DNA from: Pseudomonadota bacterium
Lineage (GTDB): Bacteria; Pseudomonadota; Gammaproteobacteria; Burkholderiales; JAJZQI01
Assembly (NCBI GenBank): GCA_021851875.1
Contig: JAJZQI010000012.1
Location: forward strand, 24,082-88,081
Direction of reading: 5' to 3'
DNA length: 64,000 nucleotides
The translations under genes were made by a program, and so were the position numbers. Shown piece after piece: positions 54,979 through 64,000 of the stretch. The notes beneath the pieces are model-generated. The model saw nothing but the letters and a program-made list of their open reading frames with translations. It had not been told where the DNA came from and did not search any database. Position 1 is the stretch's first letter, and each line of letters starts with the position of its first letter.

Positions 54979-55617
54979 TTAGTTCTGTACCTTCACGCGG
55001 ATGTCCACGCGGCGGTTCGGCTGCAGGCACTCAACCAGCGCTTTGTTCTTGCCGGTGGCCTTGCCTTTAACGTCGTCGCAGGGCACTTTCGGATCGGCTT
55101 CACCTTTGCCGGCCGCTTCCAGGCGGTTGGCGGCAATGCCTTGCGCGATCAGGTAGTTTTTAACGGCGTCGGCACGTTTTTCCGACAGTTTCTGGTTGTA
55201 TTTTTCGCTGCCGATGCGGTCAGCGTAACCGGTGATCATCACCACTTCCAGTTCCGGATGATCTTTCATCTTGTTGACCACCAGGCTGTCCAGCACGGCT
55301 TTACCGTCTTCACGGATGACGGCCTTGTCGAAGTCGAACAGGGTTTCGGCTTGCAGGGTGACCTTCATGGCCGGGGCGGCCGGGCCAGCCGGAACGTCTT
55401 CAACCTTTTTCGCCGGAGCCGGAGCGGCTACGCCGCCGTCGCATTCGGCAACCGCCATGGACGGGGTCCAGTAGCCGGCATGCCAGCACTGCTTGTAGCT
55501 GTTGTGGACGATGCTGCCATCGGTTTCGGTCAGATAGCCGTTGTTGGCGGCCATGGCGGCGCCAGCGGACATCAGCAGGGCTGCGGCAATCGAACTGAGA
55601 ATTGAGGTCTTTTTCAT
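54979..55617 (-). CDS. OmpA-family outer membrane protein
   Basis: Signal peptide; FDFDKAVIREDGKAVLDSL; ITGYADRIGSEKYNQKLSEKRADAVKNYL. Confidence 0.93.
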   Translation of the reverse strand: MKKTSILSSIAAALLMSAGAAMAANNGYLTETDGSIVHNSYKQCWHAGYWTPSMAVAECDGGVAAPAPAKKVEDVPAGPAAPAMKVTLQAETLFDFDKAVIREDGKAVLDSLVVNKMKDHPELEVVMITGYADRIGSEKYNQKLSEKRADAVKNYLIAQGIAANRLEAAGKGEADPKVPCDDVKGKATGKNKALVECLQPNRRVDIRVKVQN

Positions 55618-55983
55618 GTGGGTTTTCCTTCCAGGCTAAGATTGAGATTCGAATTTGTTGTGGCCAGTATGTATTAAAACACCTACTTGTGACTTTTTTC
55701 CAGACTTGATCGCACTTGATCGCCAAGTGACGACAACCTTACCTTATCAGCGCTTCTTGATTGTAACGACACAACGCGCCGTATTCAAGCCTTGCTGCCT
55801 TAACATTATATGCCGCCGTATTTATTGTCCACACATTCAGCATACACTGTGTGTCGTTACAATTCAACCATATAGAGTATGTTAATTGGCTGGTCAAGCA
55901 ACATTTGTGCGGCATTTGGACGGGGGGTGGGTTCATGTTAGAATCGGGCGTTTATACCTAAGAAAATAAGCGTCGTTCTGAAT

Positions 55984-58587
55984 ATGGAAGTTTTCGCTAA
56001 AGAAACCCTGCCGGTCAGTCTCGAGGAGGAGATGCGCCGTTCCTATCTGGATTACGCCATGAGCGTGATCGTGGGGCGCGCGCTGCCGGATGTGCGTGAT
56101 GGTCTCAAGCCGGTGCATCGCCGTGTCTTGTTTGCCATGCACGAACTCAACAACGACTGGAATCGTGCGTATAAAAAATCGGCGCGTATTGTCGGCGACG
56201 TGATCGGTAAATATCACCCGCACGGCGACTCGGCGGTGTACGACACCATCGTTCGCATGGCGCAGGATTTTTCCCTGCGTTACCCGCTGATCGACGGTCA
56301 GGGCAACTTCGGTTCGGTGGACGGCGACAACGCCGCGGCGATGCGTTATACCGAGGTGCGCATGGCGCGCATCGCGCATGAGCTGCTGGCCGACATCGAC
56401 AAGGAAACCGTCGATTTCGGGCCCAACTACGACGGTTCGGAAGACGAGCCGCTGATCCTGCCGGCCAAGATTCCCAACCTGCTGGTGAACGGTTCGGCCG
56501 GTATTGCGGTGGGCATGGCGACCAATATCCCGCCGCATAATCTGAATGAGATTATCGATGCCTGTATGGCGGTGTTGGGCCGGCCGGATATCGACATTGA
56601 AGAGCTGATCGAGATCGTGCCGGCGCCGGATTTCCCCACCGCCGGCATCATCTACGGCGTGGCCGGGGTGCGCGAAGGCTACCGTACCGGTCGCGGCCGC
56701 TGTGTGATCCGTGCCCGCACCCATTTCGAGGATATCGGCAAGAACAATGACCGTCAGGCCATCATCATCGACGAGTTGCCCTATCAGGTGAACAAGGCGC
56801 GTCTGCTGGAGCGCATCGGCGAGCTGGTGCGCGACAAGGCGGTGGAAGGCATTTCCGATCTGCGCGACGAGTCGGACAAGTCCGGCATGCGCGTGGTGAT
56901 CGAGCTCAAGCGCGGCGAGATCGCCGACGTGGTGTTGAACCAGCTGTTCAAACACACGGAAATGCAGACCACCTTCGGCATGAATATGGTGGCGCTGATG
57001 GACGGCCAGCCGCGTCTGCTGAATCTGAAGCAGATTCTGGAAGCCTTCCTGCGTCACCGGCGCGAGGTGGTGACGCGCCGTACCGTGTACGAGCTGAAGA
57101 AGGCGCGTGCCCGCGGGCATGTGCTGGAAGGTCTGGCCGTAGCGCTGTCCAATGTGGACGAGGTGATCGAGCTGATCAAGGCGGCCGAATCCCCGGCCGT
57201 GGCCAAGGAACAGCTGATGGGCCGGCCCTGGCGCTCCTCGCTGGTGGAGGAGATGCTGGCGCGCACCGATGTGACCGCTTCCCGTCCGGAAGACGCGCTC
57301 CAGGGTGTCGGCTTGCAGCCGCAGGGCTACTTCCTGTCGGAAATCCAGGCGCAGGCGATTCTGGATTTGCGTCTGCAACGCCTCACCGGCATGGAGCAGG
57401 ACAAGCTGCAGGCGGAATACCGCGAAGTGATGGCCACCATTGCCGATCTGCTGGATATTCTGGCGCGTCCGGAGCGTGTGACGCAGATCATCAGCGACGA
57501 GTTGACCGCCATCAAGCTGCAGTTTGGCGATCCGCGGCGCAGCGAGATCATGGAATACGGCGGCGACATCAGCCTGGAAGACCTGATCACCCCCGCTGAA
57601 ATGGTGGTGACCCTGTCGCATGAGGGCTATATCAAGTCCCAGCCGCTGGCGGATTACAGCGCCCAGCGTCGCGGCGGCCGCGGCAAGCAGGCGGCGGCGA
57701 CCAAGGAAGACGATTTCATCGAGAACCTCTTTGTCGCCAACACGCACGATTACCTGCTGTGCTTCTCCAACGCCGGCCGGGTGTACTGGATCAAGGTGTA
57801 CGAGATTCCGCAGGGCAGCCGTATTTCCCGCGGCAAGCCGATTGTGAACATGCTGCCGATCGTGGAAGGCGAAAAGATCAACGCCGTGCTGCCGATCAAG
57901 GCCTTCGACGACGAACATTTCGTCTTCATGGCCACCAGCATGGGTACGGTGAAGAAAACCCCGCTGTCGGATTTCTCCCGTCCGATGAAGCGCGGTATTA
58001 TCGCCGTGAACTTGGACGAGGGTGATTACCTGATCGGCGTGGCGGTGACCAACGGCAACAGTCAGGTGATGCTGTGTTCCGACGAGGGCAAGGCGGTACG
58101 CTTCGACGAATCCGACGTGCGTCCGATGGGCCGCGTCTCGCGCGGCGTGCGCGGCATGAAGCTGGGCACCGACGCCAGCGTGATTTCGCTGATGGTGGTG
58201 GAAAGCGAAGAACAGTTCGTGCTCACCGCCACCGAAAACGGCTACGGCAAGCGTACCGCCGCCGGCGAATACCGCCACAGCGGCCGCGGCACGCAGGGCG
58301 TGATCGCCATCGACACCTCCGAGCGCAACGGCAAACTGGTGGCCGCCACGCTGGTGGACGGCAACGAAGAGATCATGCTGATCACCGACGGCGGGGTGCT
58401 GATCCGCACCCGCGTGGCGGAAATTCGCGAAACCGGCCGCAGTGCGCAGGGCGTGCGCCTGATCAATCTGGATGAAGGCGAAAAACTGATCGGTCTGCAG
58501 CGTGTGGCCGAAACCGAGTCGGATGAAGACGGCGGTGACGTGGCCGAGGGCGAAGCGGAAGGCGATGCGCCGGAAGTGACTGAGTAA
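55984..58587 (+). CDS. gyrA: DNA gyrase subunit A
   Basis: [47 protein letters not shown]. Confidence 0.98.
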   Translation: MEVFAKETLPVSLEEEMRRSYLDYAMSVIVGRALPDVRDGLKPVHRRVLFAMHELNNDWNRAYKKSARIVGDVIGKYHPHGDSAVYDTIVRMAQDFSLRYPLIDGQGNFGSVDGDNAAAMRYTEVRMARIAHELLADIDKETVDFGPNYDGSEDEPLILPAKIPNLLVNGSAGIAVGMATNIPPHNLNEIIDACMAVLGRPDIDIEELIEIVPAPDFPTAGIIYGVAGVREGYRTGRGRCVIRARTHFEDIGKNNDRQAIIIDELPYQVNKARLLERIGELVRDKAVEGISDLRDESDKSGMRVVIELKRGEIADVVLNQLFKHTEMQTTFGMNMVALMDGQPRLLNLKQILEAFLRHRREVVTRRTVYELKKARARGHVLEGLAVALSNVDEVIELIKAAESPAVAKEQLMGRPWRSSLVEEMLARTDVTASRPEDALQGVGLQPQGYFLSEIQAQAILDLRLQRLTGMEQDKLQAEYREVMATIADLLDILARPERVTQIISDELTAIKLQFGDPRRSEIMEYGGDISLEDLITPAEMVVTLSHEGYIKSQPLADYSAQRRGGRGKQAAATKEDDFIENLFVANTHDYLLCFSNAGRVYWIKVYEIPQGSRISRGKPIVNMLPIVEGEKINAVLPIKAFDDEHFVFMATSMGTVKKTPLSDFSRPMKRGIIAVNLDEGDYLIGVAVTNGNSQVMLCSDEGKAVRFDESDVRPMGRVSRGVRGMKLGTDASVISLMVVESEEQFVLTATENGYGKRTAAGEYRHSGRGTQGVIAIDTSERNGKLVAATLVDGNEEIMLITDGGVLIRTRVAEIRETGRSAQGVRLINLDEGEKLIGLQRVAETESDEDGGDVAEGEAEGDAPEVTE

Positions 58588-58604
58588 TCGTTAAAGGCGG
58601 GAAC

Positions 58605-59690
58605 ATGGAACGCATTTTCAATTTCAGCGCAGGCCCGGCTGTTCTGCCCTGGGAAGTGCTGGTCGAGGCACAGGAAGAGCTGCTGGACTGGCACGACTGC
58701 GGCATGTCGGTGATGGAGATGAGCCATCGCGGCAAGGAATTCATGGGTATCCGCGACGCCGCTGAAAATGATCTGCGCAAACTGCTGAATGTGCCGGACA
58801 ACTACAAGGTCCTGTTCCTGCAGGGCGGCGCCACCCTGCAGTTCGCGCAGATTCCCATGAACCTGCTGGCCGGTCGGTCGGCCGATTATGTGGTGACCGG
58901 CTCCTGGTCGGAAAAAGCGTTTCAGGAAGCCCAGCGCGTGGGCAAGGCGCGTCTGGCGTGCTCCACCAGGGACGGCAATTACAGCCGTTTCCCGCGCCGC
59001 GAGGAACTGCAGCTGGACCCGGACGCAGCCTACCTGCACGTGTGCACCAACGAGACCATTCACGGCGTCGAAGTGCACGACTATGCCGCCTTGCCGGATG
59101 ATGTGCCGCTGGTGGTCGACATGAGTTCGCACATTCTGTCGCGCCCGGTCGATGTGTCCAAATTCGGTCTGATCTACGCCGGCGCGCAGAAAAATATCGG
59201 CCCGGCCGGCGTCACCATTGTCATCGTGCGCGACGACCTGCTGGGCTACGCTCCCGGCAACATCCCCAGCCTGCTGGATTACTCCGTGCAGGCGGAACAT
59301 GACTCCATGCTCAACACGCCGCCCACCTTCGCGATTTACATGGCCGGACTGGTATTCAAGTGGCTGTTGGCCAAGGGCGGCCTGGCGGCCATGGAAAAGC
59401 ACAATACGGCCAAGGCCGCGGTGCTGTATCGGGCGATCGACGAGAGTGGCGGTTTTTACCGCAATCCGGTGGCGCTGGAGAACCGTTCGCGCATGAACGT
59501 GCCGTTTACCCTGGCCAAGCCGGAACTCGACGAGTCGTTCCTGCAGGAGTCCAAGAACGCCGGTTTGCTGCAGCTGAAGGGCCACAAATCCGTGGGCGGC
59601 ATGCGTGCATCCATTTACAACGCCATGCCGATTGAAGGCGTGCAAGCATTGGCTGATTTCATGGCGTTGTTTGCCAAGCGGAACGGATAA
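58605..59690 (+). CDS. serC: Phosphoserine aminotransferase
   Basis: IFNFSAGPAVLPWEVL; GGMRASIYNAMP. Confidence 0.97.
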   Translation: MERIFNFSAGPAVLPWEVLVEAQEELLDWHDCGMSVMEMSHRGKEFMGIRDAAENDLRKLLNVPDNYKVLFLQGGATLQFAQIPMNLLAGRSADYVVTGSWSEKAFQEAQRVGKARLACSTRDGNYSRFPRREELQLDPDAAYLHVCTNETIHGVEVHDYAALPDDVPLVVDMSSHILSRPVDVSKFGLIYAGAQKNIGPAGVTIVIVRDDLLGYAPGNIPSLLDYSVQAEHDSMLNTPPTFAIYMAGLVFKWLLAKGGLAAMEKHNTAKAAVLYRAIDESGGFYRNPVALENRSRMNVPFTLAKPELDESFLQESKNAGLLQLKGHKSVGGMRASIYNAMPIEGVQALADFMALFAKRNG

Positions 59691-59696
59691 GCAGGC

Positions 59697-60761
59697 ATGG
59701 AAGAACAACTCAAGGCTCATCGCGCAGCGATTGACGCGCTGGATGCCGAAATCCTGCGGCTCATTTCCGCGCGGGCCGGTCACGCGCAAGCGATCGGCGC
59801 GCTGAAAAAAGGCACGATTTATCGTCCGGAACGCGAAGCGCAGGTGCTGCGTCGCATCAAGGAACTGAATCCGGGGCCGCTGGCCGGTGATGCCGTTGCG
59901 CGTCTGTTCCGCGAAATCATGTCGGCCTGTCTGGCGCTGGAGCAGCCGCTGTCGGCCGGCTTCCTGGGGCCGGTGGGGACATTTACCCAGGCGGCGGTCA
60001 TCAAGCACTTCGGCCATGCTGCCCGGGCCGAAGCATGCACTTCAATCGACGAAGTGTTCCGCAAGGTGGAAGCCGGGGCGCTCAACTACGGTGTGGTGCC
60101 GGTGGAGAACTCCACCGAGGGCGTGGTTGGCCGCACACTGGATCTGATCATGCAAAGCCCCTTGCAGATTTGCGGCGAGGTGGAGCTGCGCATTCACCAG
60201 AATCTCTTGCGCCAGGTGGACGGCCTGGATGGCATAAAGAAAATCGTGTCGCATGCCCAGTCGCTGGCGCAATGCCATGAGTGGCTCAACAGCAATTTGC
60301 CCGGTGTGCCGCGCGAAGCCGTGTCGAGCAATGCCGAAGCGGCCCGCCTGGCCAGCGGGGATGCCAGCCTGGTCGCGCTGGCCGGTGAAACCGCGGCCGA
60401 AATTTACCAGCTGAACGTTTTGGCGGCCAATATCGAAGACGAACCCAACAATACCACCCGTTTCTGGGTGCTGGGCCAGCACGATGCCAGCATTTCGGGC
60501 AAGGACCGCACTTCGATTGTTGTGGCGGCCAAGAACCGCCCCGGTGCCATTGTCGAACTGCTGCAGCCCCTGGCGGCCAGCAATGTCAGCATGAGCAAGC
60601 TGGAGTCGCGTCCGGCCCGTTCCGGTTTGTGGGAATACGTGTTCTTCGTTGACCTGGAAGGCCACCGCAACGATGAAAAAGTGGCGCATGCGCTGCAGGC
60701 GGTGGAAGCGCGGGCGTCGTTTATGAAAATTCTGGGGTCTTATCCCGTGGCGGTGCTGTAA
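59697..60761 (+). CDS. pheA: Bifunctional chorismate mutase/prephenate dehydratase
   Basis: N-terminal CM helix; [35 protein letters not shown]. Confidence 0.96.
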   Translation: MEEQLKAHRAAIDALDAEILRLISARAGHAQAIGALKKGTIYRPEREAQVLRRIKELNPGPLAGDAVARLFREIMSACLALEQPLSAGFLGPVGTFTQAAVIKHFGHAARAEACTSIDEVFRKVEAGALNYGVVPVENSTEGVVGRTLDLIMQSPLQICGEVELRIHQNLLRQVDGLDGIKKIVSHAQSLAQCHEWLNSNLPGVPREAVSSNAEAARLASGDASLVALAGETAAEIYQLNVLAANIEDEPNNTTRFWVLGQHDASISGKDRTSIVVAAKNRPGAIVELLQPLAASNVSMSKLESRPARSGLWEYVFFVDLEGHRNDEKVAHALQAVEARASFMKILGSYPVAVL

Positions 60762-61876
60762 TGAATCCGGCAGCCGAACAGGCACTCGACTACGTCAAGG
60801 CGATTGCCCCCTATCAGCCGGGCAAGCCGATCTCCGAACTCGCGCGCGAACTGGGGCTGGACGAGAACAAGATTGTCAAACTCGCCTCCAACGAAAACCC
60901 GCTGGGCATTTCGCCGCTGGCGAAACGGGCCATCGAAAAATGTTTGAACGAACTGGCGCTCTATCCCGATGGCAACGGTTTTGCCCTGAAGCAGGCCATT
61001 GCGCAGAAGCTGTCCGTCGGTATGGACCAGATTGTGCTCGGCAACGGCTCCAACGACGTGCTGGATCTGGCGGCGCGGGCTTATTTGGCGCCGGGCGCCG
61101 ATTCGGTTTACTCGCGGCATGCCTTTGCCGTGTATCCGCTGGCCGTGCAGGCTTGCGGCGCGCGCGGCATCGAGGTGCCGGCAGTTGATTTTGGCCATGA
61201 TCTGGCCGCCATGCGCGCCGCCATTACGCCGGCGACACGCGTGGTGTGGGTGGCCAACCCGAACAACCCGACGGGCACCTTGTTGCCGGCTGCAGAGCTG
61301 CATGCCTTTATCGCCAGCGTGCCGCAAGACGTGGTGGTGGTGCTGGACGAAGCCTATGGTGAATATCTGACGGACGAACAGCGCGCCGACAGCGTAGCCT
61401 GGCTGCAGGAATTTCCCAATCTGGTGGTTACCCGCACCTTCTCCAAGGCCTATGGCCTGGCCGGGCTGCGTGTGGGCTATGCGCTGGCGCACGCCGATGT
61501 GGCGGGCATGCTTAACCGCGTGCGCGAGCCGTTCAATGTCAATGCGCTGGCGCAGACAGCGGCCGTGGCGGCGCTGGGCGATAACGACTTCATCCGCCAA
61601 AGCGCGGAACTCAATCACGCCGGCATGGCGCAACTGGAAGCGGGTTTCAAACAGCTGGGGCTGGATTACATTCCCTCTTTCGGCAATTTTATCTGCGTGC
61701 GTATCGGCAACGCCACGGCCATGTACCGACGCTTGCTCGAGCTGGGTGTGATTGTGCGGCCGGTGGGCAACTACGGCATGCCCGAGTATCTGCGGATTTC
61801 CATCGGTACCGCAAACGAAAACAGTATTTTCCTGGCAGCTTTGCAACAGGCGCTGCAGGAACAAGAGCTTAAATAA
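60761..61876 (+). CDS. hisC: Histidinol-phosphate aminotransferase
   Basis: [30 protein letters not shown]. Confidence 0.95.
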   Translation: MNPAAEQALDYVKAIAPYQPGKPISELARELGLDENKIVKLASNENPLGISPLAKRAIEKCLNELALYPDGNGFALKQAIAQKLSVGMDQIVLGNGSNDVLDLAARAYLAPGADSVYSRHAFAVYPLAVQACGARGIEVPAVDFGHDLAAMRAAITPATRVVWVANPNNPTGTLLPAAELHAFIASVPQDVVVVLDEAYGEYLTDEQRADSVAWLQEFPNLVVTRTFSKAYGLAGLRVGYALAHADVAGMLNRVREPFNVNALAQTAAVAALGDNDFIRQSAELNHAGMAQLEAGFKQLGLDYIPSFGNFICVRIGNATAMYRRLLELGVIVRPVGNYGMPEYLRISIGTANENSIFLAALQQALQEQELK

Positions 61877-61884
61877 GGGACAGA

Positions 61885-62904
61885 ATGATGATTATCGTAA
61901 TGAGCGGCGACGCAAGCGACCAGCAAGTTGATGCGGTGGTAAACAAGATCAAGGGCTTTGGCCTGGATGTGAACATTTCCCGTGGTACCGAGCGTACCGT
62001 CATCGGCGCCATCGGCGACGAGCGCAAGCTGGATGCGGAAATGTTCGACTCCATGCCGGGCGTGGAGCAGTCCATGCACATCGTCAAGCCGTACAAAATC
62101 GTGGCGCGCGAGTGGCACAAGGAAAACACCGTCATCGACATCAAGGGCGTGAAACTGGGCGGCAACCAGATCCAGATCATCTCCGGCCCGTGTTCGGTGG
62201 AAACCCAGGAACAGATGGACGAATCGGCCAAGTTTGTGTCCGAATCAGGCTGTCACCTGATGCGCGGCGGCGCGTTCAAGCCGCGTACCAGCCCCTACAC
62301 TTTCCAGGGTGCCGGCGTGGAAGGCTTGGCCATGTTCCGCAAGGCGGCCGACCGCTACAACCTGCCCATCGTCACCGAACTGATGGACGTGCGCATGCTG
62401 GATACCTTCCTGGAATACGACGTGGACGTGATCCAGATCGGTACCCGCAACATGCAGAACTTCGACCTGCTGAAGGAAGTCGGCCGCGTGAACAAGCCAG
62501 TGATTCTCAAGCGCGGCATGGCTGCCACCATCTCCGAATGGCTGATGGCGGCGGAATACATTGCCGCCGGCGGCAACCACAACATCATTTTCTGCGAACG
62601 CGGCGTGCGCAGCTACGAAACCTACTATCGTAACATGCTGGACATCACCGCCATTCCGGTGCTGAAGAAAGAAACTCACCTGCCGGTGATCATCGATCCG
62701 TCCCACGCCGGCGGCAAGGCCTGGATGGTGCCCGCCCTGTCGCGTGCCGCCATCGCAGCCGGCGCCGACGGTCTGCTGATCGAATCCCACCCGCGCCCGT
62801 GCGAAGCCTGGTGTGATGCCGATCAGGCATTGAGCCCGGAAGAACTGAAGAAGCTGATGGGCGAAATGGCCGGCATCGCTTCCGTCATCGGTCGTACCCT
62901 GTAA
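61885..62904 (+). CDS. 3-deoxy-7-phosphoheptulonate synthase (N-terminal regulatory domain type)
   Basis: ISGPCSVETQEQM; LMRGGAFKPRTSPYTFQG; PSHAGGK. Confidence 0.95.
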   Translation: MMIIVMSGDASDQQVDAVVNKIKGFGLDVNISRGTERTVIGAIGDERKLDAEMFDSMPGVEQSMHIVKPYKIVAREWHKENTVIDIKGVKLGGNQIQIISGPCSVETQEQMDESAKFVSESGCHLMRGGAFKPRTSPYTFQGAGVEGLAMFRKAADRYNLPIVTELMDVRMLDTFLEYDVDVIQIGTRNMQNFDLLKEVGRVNKPVILKRGMAATISEWLMAAEYIAAGGNHNIIFCERGVRSYETYYRNMLDITAIPVLKKETHLPVIIDPSHAGGKAWMVPALSRAAIAAGADGLLIESHPRPCEAWCDADQALSPEELKKLMGEMAGIASVIGRTL

Positions 62905-62917
62905 GGTTTCCTGCGTC

Positions 62918-63802
62918 TTGAAGCTGCAGCGCCTAGTCATCGTCGGCGTCGGTCTGATCGGCGGCAGCCTGGCGCTGGCGCTGAAGCAGGCCGGCGCCGT
63001 GGCCGAAGTGGTCGGTGTCGGCCGTTCGCAGGCCAATCTGGCCGAGGCTTTGCGGCTGGGCGTGATTGATCGCGCGGCCTCGTTGGAAGAAGCCGTGCCC
63101 GGCGCCGACGTGGTGCTGCTCGCCACGCCGGTGGCGCAGATGGAGTCCTTGCTGCGGCAGATGGCGCCGCTGCTGTCAGGCAATACGGTCATCACCGATG
63201 GCGGCAGCACCAAGCAGGATGTGATTGCGGCGGCTCTTGCCGCCATTCCCGAGCATCTGCCGCGTTTCGTGCCGGCTCACCCGATCGCCGGGGCGGAGAA
63301 AAGCGGCGCATCTGCCGCCAGCGCTGCACTGTACCAGCAGCGCCAGGTGGTGCTGACGCCCCTGCCGCAAACTGGGGTGGAGGCGGTGAATGCAGTCGAG
63401 ACCATGTGGCAGCAAACGGGTGCGCAGGTACGCCAGATGTCGCCGCAACAGCACGACGCGATTTTCGCCACCGTCAGCCATTTGCCGCATCTGCTGGCGT
63501 ATGCGCTGGTGAGCGAAGTGGCCAGCCGCGATAATGCCGCTGAACTGTTTGACTTTGCCGCCAGCGGTTTCCGCGACTTTACCCGTATTGCCAGCAGCTC
63601 GCCGGAAATGTGGCGCGACATCGCGCTGGCCAATCGCACGGCCTTGCTGACCGAGTTGCAGGCGTATCAGCGCAAGCTGGCGCAGCTTGAGGCATTGCTG
63701 GAAAAGGCGGATGGCAACGGCTTGTGCGAGTTGTTTTCCGAGGCGCGGGAGGCGCGGGATCGGTGGTTGGAGGGGAAGCCGGGGTTGCGGGAGCGGAAGT
63801 GA
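62918..63802 (+). CDS. tyrA: Prephenate dehydrogenase
   Basis: LVIVGVGLIGGSLALALKQ; HPIAGAEKSG; DFTRIASSSPEMWRDI; TTG start. Confidence 0.93.
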   Translation: MKLQRLVIVGVGLIGGSLALALKQAGAVAEVVGVGRSQANLAEALRLGVIDRAASLEEAVPGADVVLLATPVAQMESLLRQMAPLLSGNTVITDGGSTKQDVIAAALAAIPEHLPRFVPAHPIAGAEKSGASAASAALYQQRQVVLTPLPQTGVEAVNAVETMWQQTGAQVRQMSPQQHDAIFATVSHLPHLLAYALVSEVASRDNAAELFDFAASGFRDFTRIASSSPEMWRDIALANRTALLTELQAYQRKLAQLEALLEKADGNGLCELFSEAREARDRWLEGKPGLRERK

Positions 63803-63812
63803 GTTGGAGTAG

Positions 63813-63838
63813 GGCGGATTAGCGCAGCGTAATCCGCC
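63813..63838. repeat. Inverted repeat GGCGGATTA-GCGCAGCG-TAATCCGCC
   Basis: Perfect 9-bp stem. Confidence 0.85.
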
Positions 63839-63885
63839 GGATGGTTGTTGTGTTCAGGCAGTAGGCCGGGGGCGCCCGGCAGCGC

Positions 63886-63920
63886 GGTACTTTGCTTTTG
63901 CTTCGCCAAAAGAAAGTACC
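63886..63920. repeat. Intergenic hairpin repeat GGTACTTTGCTTTTG-CTTCGC-CAAAAGAAAGTACC
   Basis: Near-perfect inverted repeat followed by CAAAGAAAAGGCGACC. Confidence 0.8.
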
Positions 63921-64000
63921 CAAAGAAAAGGCGACCCTGAATTTGTCGACATCCCCTCGCGGCTGAATTTCTGGCGGGTGGCGAGTAAACTCGCCCTGGC

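Noticed and set aside
55933-58278. 781-aa minus-strand ORF opposite gyrA
   Set aside because: His/Gln-rich antisense shadow of a highly conserved + strand gene; typical high-GC artefact.
63667-63909. 80-aa minus-strand ORF at tyrA 3' end
   Set aside because: Antisense to tyrA and built from the intergenic repeat; no supporting signals.

Overview
The window reads as a high-GC betaproteobacterial chromosome, probably Neisseriales-like (inferred from gene content). Most of it is conserved housekeeping DNA: nrdA(partial)-nrdB; queA-tgt-yajC-secD-secF; msrA and msrB; a YgiQ-type radical SAM gene; prfC; ubiG-gph; gyrA-serC-pheA-hisC-DAHP synthase-tyrA; and the tmRNA gene ssrA. There is also a dense signalling block (EAL protein, chemoreceptor, HD-GYP regulator, PAS/hybrid kinases). 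The most interesting items are: (1) a ~3.3 kb accessory island (about 46.09-49.43 kb) bounded by near-identical direct repeats, one copy being the 3' end and terminator of ssrA. It carries an AbiE-type toxin-antitoxin pair under a perfect 18-bp inverted repeat and a nitrilase domain resembling the C-terminal domain of RT-nitrilase (DRT/UG-type) anti-phage proteins, cut off close to the repeat. (2) A c-di-GMP-I (GEMM) riboswitch ahead of an ankyrin-repeat membrane protein. (3) A 29-aa single-TM protein gene absent from the ORF track, with strong Shine-Dalgarno, consensus promoter, two-part dyad operator and terminator. (4) A fragment of an adenosine-deaminase-superfamily protein next to ygiQ. 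(5) A Bacillus Tgl-like transglutaminase candidate. (6) Two fresh-looking gene disruptions (cupin, nitroreductase). (7) Heptamer arrays with G-quadruplex potential at gene ends. All family calls are from reading motifs; no database searches were run.
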